NCBI GenBank assembly: GCA_964577715.1
Contig: CAZOAA010000041.1
Span: 1-12,349, forward strand
Origin: SUP05 sp964577715
GTDB taxonomy: Bacteria > Pseudomonadota > Gammaproteobacteria > PS1 > Pseudothioglobaceae
Direction of reading: 5' to 3'
Length of the DNA: 12,349 bases
The notes under the pieces were generated by a model, which saw nothing but the letters and a program-made list of their open reading frames with translations, made no database searches and was not told the DNA's origin. Of the stretch, positions 6,580-12,349 are shown piece after piece. Each line of letters starts with the position of its first letter. Position 1 is the stretch's first letter. The position numbers were made by a program, and so were the translations under genes.

Positions 6580-6927
6580 ATGTCGTTCCAAGTAATTTTA
6601 ATTATCCATGTTTTATTGGCATTGGGTTTGGTTGCCCTAATTTTGATGCAACATGGAAAAGGTGCTGATGCAGGCGCTGCTTTTGGTGCGGGTTCGGCGG
6701 GCTCGGTGTTCGGTGCACGTGGAGCTAACTCTTTTTTGTATAAACTAACGGCTGGTGTGGCCACGGGCTTTTTTCTAACCTCCTTAACGTTGGCCTATTT
6801 AGCCACGAATGAAACAAACGTTGTTGATGGCGGCCTTCAAAGCATTATGGAGCAAGTGCCCGCAGCACCTTCTGTGCCTTCTGATGTTCCTGCAATTGAT
6901 ACACCACTTAGCGATATACCAAACTAA
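6580..6927 (+). CDS. secG: Preprotein translocase subunit SecG
   Basis: Small accessory subunit of the SecYEG channel that helps export proteins across the inner membrane. The 115-residue product has two membrane segments (about residues 3-21 and 52-71) around the conserved cytoplasmic loop LMQHGKGADAGAAFGAG and VFGARGANSFL, which is diagnostic. The C-terminal tail beyond residue 80 is Pro- and Ala-rich, as in many SecG proteins. AGG at 6571-6573, inside the end of tpiA, lies six bases before the ATG. It is almost certainly co-transcribed with tpiA, and the tRNA-Leu gene follows eight bases after the stop. Confidence 0.96.
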   Translation: MSFQVILIIHVLLALGLVALILMQHGKGADAGAAFGAGSAGSVFGARGANSFLYKLTAGVATGFFLTSLTLAYLATNETNVVDGGLQSIMEQVPAAPSVPSDVPAIDTPLSDIPN

Positions 6928-6935
6928 GCTTTATT

Positions 6936-7021
6936 GCCGATGTGGCGGAATTGGTAGACGCGCTACCTTGAGGGGGTAGTGAGCTACGCTCGTGCCAGTT
7001 CGACTCTGGCCATCGGCACCA
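6936..7021 (+). tRNA. tRNA-Leu (anticodon GAG)
   Basis: A complete class II tRNA. The acceptor stem GCCGATG (6936-6942) pairs with CATCGGC (7011-7017), followed by discriminator A and an encoded CCA (7019-7021). The anticodon stem CTACC/GGTAG encloses the loop TTGAGGG with anticodon GAG at 6970-6972, which reads CUC and CUU leucine codons. A long variable arm GAGC-TAC-GCTC follows, as expected for Leu, and the T arm is GCCAG-TTCGACT-CTGGC. It lies just behind secG, the usual place for a tRNA-Leu(GAG) in many gammaproteobacteria, and is probably processed from the same transcript. T-rich sequence follows but no hairpin terminator. Confidence 0.97.
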
Positions 7022-7085
7022 TATTTTTATTCTTTTTATTCTTTAATTGGCGTAGTATTACACCTTTTATAAGCAATAAATCATT

Positions 7086-9506
7086 ATGAATTGGCGTCAC
7101 CGTACTGAAAGAAAATTTGAGAGTTTTTCAGACCTTGTATTTGAAAATAGTAAAAAAACTATTGCTGCAATTTTGCTATTGGTTTTTGCATTAGGCTCTC
7201 AGCTACCAACACTGACCATGGACACCTCAACAGAAGGGTTCTTGCATGAAACAGACCCTATGCGTATTGCGTATGATGAGTTTAGGGATCAATTCGGTCG
7301 CGATGAAAAGCTACTGATTGCTATCAAAACAAGCAATGTTTTTGACTTAAATTTCTTAAATAAACTAGAAGGCCTGCATAAGAAGCTTGAAAATGAGCTG
7401 CCCTATATTAGCGATGTTAATTCGTTAATTAATGCCAGAAATACGTACGGTAATAAAGACAGTTTAATTGTTGAAGATTTGTTTGAAGAGTTGCCAAAAA
7501 ATCAAACAGACATTAATCCGCAAAAGCAACGCGCACTCAATAACCCACTATTTGAAAACTTGCTTTATAGTAAGGATCAAACTTTCACTACAATTGTGAT
7601 TGATACGCAAACTTATTCATCATTTGACGACCAGGGCAATTTGGTTGTTGAGAGTGAAGAAGATGAGTTTGCCGATGAGTCTGATGCAGTGTCTCAAGTA
7701 AAACAGTTATATTTATCTGATGAAGAAAATACGGTTATTGTTAAAAAAACCCAAGACATTATTAAGGATTTTGAGGCAGATGATTTCCAGATATACCTTA
7801 CGGGCTCTGCTGTTATTGCCGGCACCCTAAAACAAAGCATGATGGCAGATACCAAGAGTTTTGTGCAAAAGATGGTGGTCGCTATTATTATTGTTTTAGC
7901 GCTATTATTTAAAAGAGCTTCAGGCGTATTTTTGCCTTTAATTGCAGTAACTTTTACCATCTTAGTGACACTTTCATTGATGGCCATGACTGGGACGCCA
8001 TTTACCGTTGTGACTCAAATTATGCCGTCATTTTTGCTGGCTGTCATTACCGGTGGCGCTATTCATTTATTGGCTATTTTTTATAAGGATTTGGCCAAGT
8101 CTCAAAATGTGAAAACCTCTTTAAATTACGCCATGGGCCATTCTGGCTTGGCTATTGTAATGACTTCTTTGACGACAGCAGCAGGATTGTGGTCGTTTTC
8201 ATTTTCTGAGCTATCTCCGGTTTCAGATTTAGGTGTATTTGCCAGTAGCGGCGTATTAATCGGGCTATTGTTTACTTTGGTGTTATTGCCGGCTTTGATT
8301 AGTGCCATGAACCTTAAGGCAAAAACAAGTGTAGAAGATGCCAAAGAGCATACCACAATGGATGCTATGCTGTTAGGCATTAGTCGTATTTCAACGGGCT
8401 ATCCAAAAGCGATTGTTGCTATCAGTTCAGTGATGATTATCGTGGCAATCTTCTTTGCATCACAACTTAGATTCGAGCACTATCCTTTGCAATGGTTTCC
8501 AGAAGATCATGCTTCACGTATAGCTACCGAAGTGGTGGATAGCAATCTTAAGGGCTCGGTAACCTTAGAGGTTATAGTTGACACGCATAAGGAAAACGGC
8601 CTGTACGATCCGGAGATGCTAAATAAAATTGAAAGCGCAACTGAGTATTTGAATAGCATTCAGACGGACACCTATTTTGTAGGAAAAACACTAAGTTTGG
8701 TAGATGTAATAAAGGAAACCAATCGAGCGCTAAATGAAAATCAAGCAGAGTTTTATAATGTTCCTCAGAATAAAGACCTGATTGCTCAAGAGCTGTTTCT
8801 GTTTGAAAATAGTGGTAGTGACGACTTAGAGGACTTTGTAGATTCTAGTTTTTCCAAGGCACGCATCACTGTTAAGGTACCTTACATTGATGCATTGGAA
8901 TATAACCAGTTTATTACTCAGGTTCAGGCCAGACTAGATCAGGAGTTCTCTGGTATGGCTACTGTATCGTTGACAGGTATAACCACCTTGCTCGCTGTCA
9001 TTATGGAAAAATCCATTAACTCAAGTGCACTAAGTTATGTGATCGCTTTTGGGCTAATCTCTATTATGATGGTTGTCTTAATTGGCAATGTCAAAATTGG
9101 GTTAATTAGTATGATTCCAAACATGCTGCCAATTTTATTCTTATCAACTATTATGGTAATATTTGATATGCCTCTGGATATGTTCACCATGCTTATTGGT
9201 GCGATTGCACTTGGCTTAGCGGTGGATGACACGGTGCACTTTATGCATAACTTTAGACGCTACGAGCTTGAATATAACGACGTTGATAAAGCGGTAAGAC
9301 TCACACTGATGGGAACCGGTAGGGCTATTGTGGTTACTTCGATTGTATTGTCGGTAGGGTTTTTAGTGCTATTGTTTGCCTCAATGAGCTCCATGTTTAA
9401 CTTTGGCGTACTCACTGCCAGTGCTATTTTTATTGCCCTTATGGCTGATTTTTTCTTAGTACCTGCCATCATGAAACTCATGATTCACAATAAAGGAGAT
9501 ATGTAA
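7086..9506 (+). CDS. MMPL/RND-superfamily inner-membrane transporter
   Basis: Proton-driven exporter-type permease of the inner membrane; relatives move lipids and other hydrophobic molecules. The 806 residues show the duplicated RND layout: TM1 (about 25-42), a large periplasmic domain (43-260), TM2-6 (262-405), TM7 (441-459), a second periplasmic domain (460-645) and TM8-12 (648-795). The C-terminal half carries the MMPL-type motif GLAVDDTVHFMHNFRR, with the Asp714-Asp715 pair expected to act in proton relay. The equivalent place in the N-terminal half reads TGGAIHLLAIFYK, with Gly323-Gly324 instead of the Asp pair. The first periplasmic domain has an acidic stretch at about 189-200. The stop overlaps the start of the LolA-like gene by one base, so the two are translationally linked. 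The start at 7086 has no strong Shine-Dalgarno. The substrate is unknown; the two partners downstream suggest trans-envelope transfer of a lipid-like compound. Confidence 0.92.
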   Translation: MNWRHRTERKFESFSDLVFENSKKTIAAILLLVFALGSQLPTLTMDTSTEGFLHETDPMRIAYDEFRDQFGRDEKLLIAIKTSNVFDLNFLNKLEGLHKKLENELPYISDVNSLINARNTYGNKDSLIVEDLFEELPKNQTDINPQKQRALNNPLFENLLYSKDQTFTTIVIDTQTYSSFDDQGNLVVESEEDEFADESDAVSQVKQLYLSDEENTVIVKKTQDIIKDFEADDFQIYLTGSAVIAGTLKQSMMADTKSFVQKMVVAIIIVLALLFKRASGVFLPLIAVTFTILVTLSLMAMTGTPFTVVTQIMPSFLLAVITGGAIHLLAIFYKDLAKSQNVKTSLNYAMGHSGLAIVMTSLTTAAGLWSFSFSELSPVSDLGVFASSGVLIGLLFTLVLLPALISAMNLKAKTSVEDAKEHTTMDAMLLGISRISTGYPKAIVAISSVMIIVAIFFASQLRFEHYPLQWFPEDHASRIATEVVDSNLKGSVTLEVIVDTHKENGLYDPEMLNKIESATEYLNSIQTDTYFVGKTLSLVDVIKETNRALNENQAEFYNVPQNKDLIAQELFLFENSGSDDLEDFVDSSFSKARITVKVPYIDALEYNQFITQVQARLDQEFSGMATVSLTGITTLLAVIMEKSINSSALSYVIAFGLISIMMVVLIGNVKIGLISMIPNMLPILFLSTIMVIFDMPLDMFTMLIGAIALGLAVDDTVHFMHNFRRYELEYNDVDKAVRLTLMGTGRAIVVTSIVLSVGFLVLLFASMSSMFNFGVLTASAIFIALMADFFLVPAIMKLMIHNKGDM
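9493..9498 (+). promoter_or_regulatory. Strong ribosome binding site for the LolA-like gene
   Basis: AAGGAG, seven bases before the ATG at 9506 and inside the last codons of the transporter gene. It is the best Shine-Dalgarno in the window and suggests high expression of the periplasmic partner independent of the weakly initiated upstream gene. Confidence 0.7.
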
Positions 9507-10309
9507 TGAAAAAATTATTAAGTGCACTGGGTGTTTCGCTGATTACGTCTAGTGTTTTTGCTGGCAATCAAGCTAGAGAAATTATGGAGAGTGTTGATGC
9601 TAGAGATGATGGTGCTAGTATGATTTCAACCATGCAAATGACTTTGATTGATAAAAAAGGCAAAAAACGCAATCGACAAATGCGCACCTTTGCTAAAGAT
9701 ATTGATGCCAACACTGAACACAAAACCATTTTCTTTTTGTCGCCTAGCGATGTTAAAAATACTGCATTTTTAACTTACGATTATAGTGCTGATGATAAAG
9801 ACGATGATCAGTGGATGTACCTGCCAGCGCTGAAAAAAACCAAGCGTATTCCAGCAAGTGATAAAGATGCAGCCTTTATGGGTAGTGATTTTTCTTATGC
9901 AGACATGACCGATAAGGAGCTAAATGATTACACATTTAAGCTGGTGAAAGAAACAACTATTAAGCGTAAAGAAGGCAAGGTGCCTGTTTGGAAAATTGAA
10001 TCAACCCCTGTTAGTCAAGCAGTAATTGACGAAACAGGCTACACCAAAAGCACACTGTATATTCGTAAAGACAATCTTGTGCTCACTCGTGCTAAGTTTT
10101 ATTTGAAAAAAGGCTCAAGAGTTAAGTATATGGATGTGCGAAAATTGGAAGAAATTGACGGTATTTGGGTGGCTATGCAAACTACTATGACCACTAAGCA
10201 AGGTAAAAAAACATTGCATAAAACCATACTAACGAATTCTGACGTAGAGATTAATAAAGAAATTAGTGATGATATGTTTACCGTTCGTACTATTGAAAAA
10301 GGCCTGTAA
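9506..10309 (+). CDS. Periplasmic LolA-like (outer membrane lipoprotein-sorting family) protein
   Basis: A secreted protein of the LolA-like fold family usually annotated as outer membrane lipoprotein-sorting protein; such proteins carry acyl chains or lipids across the periplasm. The 267-residue product starts with a signal peptide, MKKLLSALGVSLITSSVFA, with likely cleavage after Ala19 and no lipobox cysteine, so it should be soluble. Family blocks are FFLSPSDVKNTAFLTYDY (76-93), DDQWMYLPALKKTKRIP (100-116) and FMGSDFSYADMT (124-135). Basic clusters occur at 50-60, 110-114 and 153-158. It is not canonical LolA, which is shorter and lacks these blocks. The TAATG overlap with the RND gene and the outer-membrane barrel three bases downstream mark it as the middle part of a three-layer system. 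The family is fairly sure; the cargo is inferred. Confidence 0.9.
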   Translation: MKKLLSALGVSLITSSVFAGNQAREIMESVDARDDGASMISTMQMTLIDKKGKKRNRQMRTFAKDIDANTEHKTIFFLSPSDVKNTAFLTYDYSADDKDDDQWMYLPALKKTKRIPASDKDAAFMGSDFSYADMTDKELNDYTFKLVKETTIKRKEGKVPVWKIESTPVSQAVIDETGYTKSTLYIRKDNLVLTRAKFYLKKGSRVKYMDVRKLEEIDGIWVAMQTTMTTKQGKKTLHKTILTNSDVEINKEISDDMFTVRTIEKGL

Positions 10310-10312
10310 GTA

Positions 10313-11605
10313 ATGGTTCGGGCTTTTATTGCCACTGCGTTAATTTTGTCTTTGAGTGCTTATGCAGAAGACGGGTTTGACGATGAGGGTTTCGATGATG
10401 AAATTGTTGAAGTGGTTATCGATAATGCCTCTGCTACCAAAGCTACGTTGTACGGCTCGATTGATTTTGAGTCACACTACAATATTAACAATAACAAAGA
10501 TCTGTCATCACTCAAGGCTTTGGCCGATATTATTGGTGAATATAAACTTGACAATGGCAATAAAATAAAAGGCAACCTTAAGGGGTATTACGATTTTATT
10601 TATGATTCTGGTTTAAGTAATTACAGCAACACACCAGATGGCTACAAAAATGAAATTAACCTTAATGAGCTAACCATTGAAGGTGATATTAATTCAGATC
10701 TTGATTTTAAAGTTGGTCGTCAAATTGTGGTTTGGGGGAAGTCTGATTCCATACGTATTACTGACATATTAAATCCTATTGATAATCGTGTACCAGGCGT
10801 TGTGGATATTAAAAATTTGCGCTTAGGTAGGGCCATGAGTAAGCTAGATTACTATTTTGATGAGCTTAATCTTTCACTGATTGCTCTACATGAAAATCGT
10901 TTTACCAAGACAGCAGCCTATGGGTCTGATTTTAAAACAACGGTTGATAAGGCCACTAACAAGCCAAGCGACAGCCTTAACAATACGGGCATAGCACTCA
11001 GCCTTACGGGTGCATTTGAAGGCTATGATTTAGGACTATACTTTGCCGATACGTATATTGATAAATCATATTTAGATGTGGCGAGCGATACCTTGTATTT
11101 TGACAATAAATCCAAGATGCTTGGTATTGCCTATAACCAGGTTTTTGGTAGTTATTTATTTAAATCAGAAATAGCATATTTTGATCAAATTAAATATACC
11201 AATGTATCAGATGCTAAAGCAAGAACTGATGCTTTGTTGGGGCTTGAATATAGCGGTATTAGCGATGGATCCTTATCTTATGAATTGGCATATAGGGTGA
11301 TCAATGATTATGATGATAATATATATGCAAAGAATAATGCATGGAAAGATAAAAGAGAATATCAACAGGTATTGCGCTTTACTCAGTCTTACTTAAATCA
11401 AACAGTGGATTTGCTGGCAACATTGAGTGTTTTTGGTAAAGATGCACAAGATGGTGGTTCAGCTAGAGTTTCTGTTGATTATGAGTTAGATGAGCAGAGC
11501 GCAATTAGCGGCGGAATAATTGACTATTTAGGTGGGGATAACCCAGCAATTGACGCAAATAAAGACAATGACCGCATTTTTATGAAAATTAGCCGATTTT
11601 TTTAA
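10313..11605 (+). CDS. DUF1302-like outer-membrane beta-barrel protein
   Basis: Predicted outer-membrane barrel, the outer component of the operon. The 430 residues begin with a signal peptide (MVRAFIATALILSLSAYA, likely cut after Ala18). The mature N-terminus is an acidic tandem repeat, GFDDEGFDDE at 21-30. The rest is alternating polar and aromatic beta-strand sequence ending in RIFMKISRFF, with the C-terminal Phe that the BAM machinery recognises. The block GRQIVVWGKSDSIRITD followed by NPIDNRVPG (135-162) closely resembles the conserved GRQ-WG-D-NP-D signature of DUF1302-type barrels. It starts three bases after the LolA-like stop, with only a weak ribosome-binding site, so coupled translation is likely. 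DUF1302 proteins are often found with RND/MMPL pumps. Substrate and pore state are unknown. The barrel call is strong, the family assignment moderate. Confidence 0.85.
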   Translation: MVRAFIATALILSLSAYAEDGFDDEGFDDEIVEVVIDNASATKATLYGSIDFESHYNINNNKDLSSLKALADIIGEYKLDNGNKIKGNLKGYYDFIYDSGLSNYSNTPDGYKNEINLNELTIEGDINSDLDFKVGRQIVVWGKSDSIRITDILNPIDNRVPGVVDIKNLRLGRAMSKLDYYFDELNLSLIALHENRFTKTAAYGSDFKTTVDKATNKPSDSLNNTGIALSLTGAFEGYDLGLYFADTYIDKSYLDVASDTLYFDNKSKMLGIAYNQVFGSYLFKSEIAYFDQIKYTNVSDAKARTDALLGLEYSGISDGSLSYELAYRVINDYDDNIYAKNNAWKDKREYQQVLRFTQSYLNQTVDLLATLSVFGKDAQDGGSARVSVDYELDEQSAISGGIIDYLGGDNPAIDANKDNDRIFMKISRFF

Positions 11606-11635
11606 CATTTAATATACACGCAGTTAATTATATGG

Positions 11636-11644
11636 TGATATAAT
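11636..11644 (+). promoter_or_regulatory. Extended -10 promoter upstream of the Trp-repeat protein gene
   Basis: TGATATAAT combines a perfect -10 hexamer (11639-11644) with the TGn extension, 33 bases before the ATG at 11678. The -35 is poor. An A/T-only inverted repeat, ATAATAA-5-TTATTAT (11640-11658), overlaps the hexamer and the presumed start site and could be an operator or chance. Confidence 0.5.
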
Positions 11645-11677
11645 AATATTGTTATTATTTATATTGCATAGGTTTTA

Positions 11678-12277
11678 ATGAAAAAAATTAACTTTTTGCC
11701 AATTGTTGTACTAACTATCTCCACCAGTGTTCCCGCGTTTTGGGGCGGTAATAATAGCTGGTCTCCGTTCAATGTTAATTCATGGTCGCCTTTTGGCGGT
11801 GCTACTGGGCTTAATAATCCGGCACCTTGGTCTAACAGTTCGAATTGGAATCCTCTTGGCTCAGGGGATGTTTGGAATCCTAGTAATGATGCTGCTATGA
11901 TGAGTCGTTATAGTGCCCGTCCAAAATCATTAATGAAATATAGGAAAGGCTCTAATTTTGTACCTAACAATGTTGCACCTAGAGCTAAAAATGTTGTTAA
12001 GCCAAGCAATTGGCTAACAGAAACAGATTTTGCTGCAACATTAGAAGAGGTTCAAAAAAATGAAACCAAGACATTTATTGTTGATGATTTTGCAGCTTTT
12101 GGATTGTTAGATGGGTATGAGCGTGCTAAGTCTGAAACTTTGGGTTTAGGCAAGATTATTCGAGATCATGTTGGCCAGCACAAGAGTAGTTTCTTTGGCA
12201 CAACAGATACCATTTATGGCAAGCAAGGCTATGCACTTTCGCCTGCAGCTTCTTCAACGGTTAAAATAGAGAATTAA
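11678..12277 (+). CDS. Secreted protein with Trp-centred repeats, unknown function
   Basis: I do not recognise this protein. Its 199 residues start with a signal peptide (MKKINFLPIVVLTISTSVPA, likely cut after Ala20), so it is exported. The mature N-terminus (21-70) is low-complexity and rich in Trp, Asn, Ser, Pro and Gly. NSWSPF occurs twice (26-31, 34-39), and looser copies are PWSN, NWNP and VWNP, with Trp at 28, 36, 51, 57 and 66. Residues 73-110 are basic and linker-like. The C-terminal part (111-185) looks folded, with a probable helix around TETDFAATLEEVQKNE. There is no lipobox and no Cys. AGG five bases before the ATG is the ribosome-binding site. It has its own promoter candidate 72 bases behind the barrel gene and ends in a strong terminator. 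Secreted Gly/aromatic-rich proteins such as sulfur globule proteins are a superficial parallel only. Confidence 0.8.
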   Translation: MKKINFLPIVVLTISTSVPAFWGGNNSWSPFNVNSWSPFGGATGLNNPAPWSNSSNWNPLGSGDVWNPSNDAAMMSRYSARPKSLMKYRKGSNFVPNNVAPRAKNVVKPSNWLTETDFAATLEEVQKNETKTFIVDDFAAFGLLDGYERAKSETLGLGKIIRDHVGQHKSSFFGTTDTIYGKQGYALSPAASSTVKIEN

Positions 12278-12294
12278 CAAAATCAATATATATC

Positions 12295-12320
12295 AAAACC
12301 AGCCCTCGGGCTGGTTTTTT
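12295..12320 (+). terminator. Rho-independent terminator after the Trp-repeat gene
   Basis: A perfect 10-bp stem (AAAACCAGCC at 12295-12304, GGCTGGTTTT at 12309-12318) with a CTCG loop is followed by a run of six T (12315-12320). It starts 18 bases after the stop codon and is the only clear intrinsic terminator in the window. Because the stem has flanking A and T runs, it could also work in the opposite direction. Nothing further is seen from 12321 to the end. Confidence 0.93.
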
Positions 12321-12349
12321 ATCGCCCATTGTAAAAAGCACCCTTATTT

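Noticed and set aside
6438..6764. Minus-strand 108-codon open frame across tpiA and secG
   Set aside because: It is antisense to two well-supported genes, has unnatural composition, and has no start signals.
7022..7046. T-rich stretch after tRNA-Leu as a terminator
   Set aside because: There is no hairpin apart from the tRNA's own acceptor stem, so an independent terminator cannot be supported.
7047..7073. Possible sigma-70 promoter for the RND operon (TTGGCG and TATAAG)
   Set aside because: The spacer is only 15 bases and both hexamers are imperfect. It could still function, but the evidence is too weak to annotate.
10356..10568. A 70-codon open frame overlapping the start of the barrel gene
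   Set aside because: It lies wholly within the barrel coding sequence in another frame, lacks a ribosome-binding site, and has no recognisable features. The long frame has a signal peptide and a C-terminal barrel motif.

Overview
The window is an AT-rich stretch of a gammaproteobacterial-type chromosome next to its replication origin. The left half has the canonical order dnaA-dnaN-recF-gyrB, all on the minus strand, with gyrB cut by the window edge. The intergenic gap between dnaA and dnaN carries a perfect DnaA box and a near-perfect one in inverted orientation, plus a long A/T-only-looking tract, so it is the best oriC candidate here. A near-perfect ParB-binding site (parS) sits inside recF about 1.7 kb away, which also fits an origin-proximal position. 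The tpiA-secG-tRNA-Leu block and the close likeness of GyrB, DnaA and DnaN to enterobacterial proteins point to Gammaproteobacteria. The low GC and gene content resemble free-living or symbiotic sulfur oxidisers of the SUP05/Thioglobus kind, but this is a tentative impression and not shown by any single gene.

The right half is transcribed divergently, on the plus strand. First comes a small UPF0114/YqhA-type membrane protein, then tpiA, secG two bases after it, and tRNA-Leu(GAG) eight bases after secG. The usual rpmH-rnpA neighbours of dnaA are absent, and the genes that often follow tpiA-secG-tRNA-Leu (nuo genes, or rimP-nusA) are replaced by an envelope operon.

That operon (7086-11605) has three tightly packed genes: an MMPL/RND inner-membrane transporter, a periplasmic LolA-like lipoprotein-sorting-family protein whose start overlaps the transporter stop by one base, and a DUF1302-like outer-membrane beta-barrel three bases further on. 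Together they span inner membrane, periplasm and outer membrane and look like a dedicated trans-envelope route, most likely for a lipid or other hydrophobic molecule. The substrate is unknown. A fourth gene, with its own extended -10 promoter, encodes a secreted protein with degenerate tryptophan-centred repeats that I do not recognise. A strong intrinsic terminator closes the group at 12295-12320.

The most interesting items are the parS site embedded in recF, the DnaA-box arrangement in the dnaA-dnaN gap, and the RND/LolA-like/barrel module with its companion Trp-repeat secreted protein.
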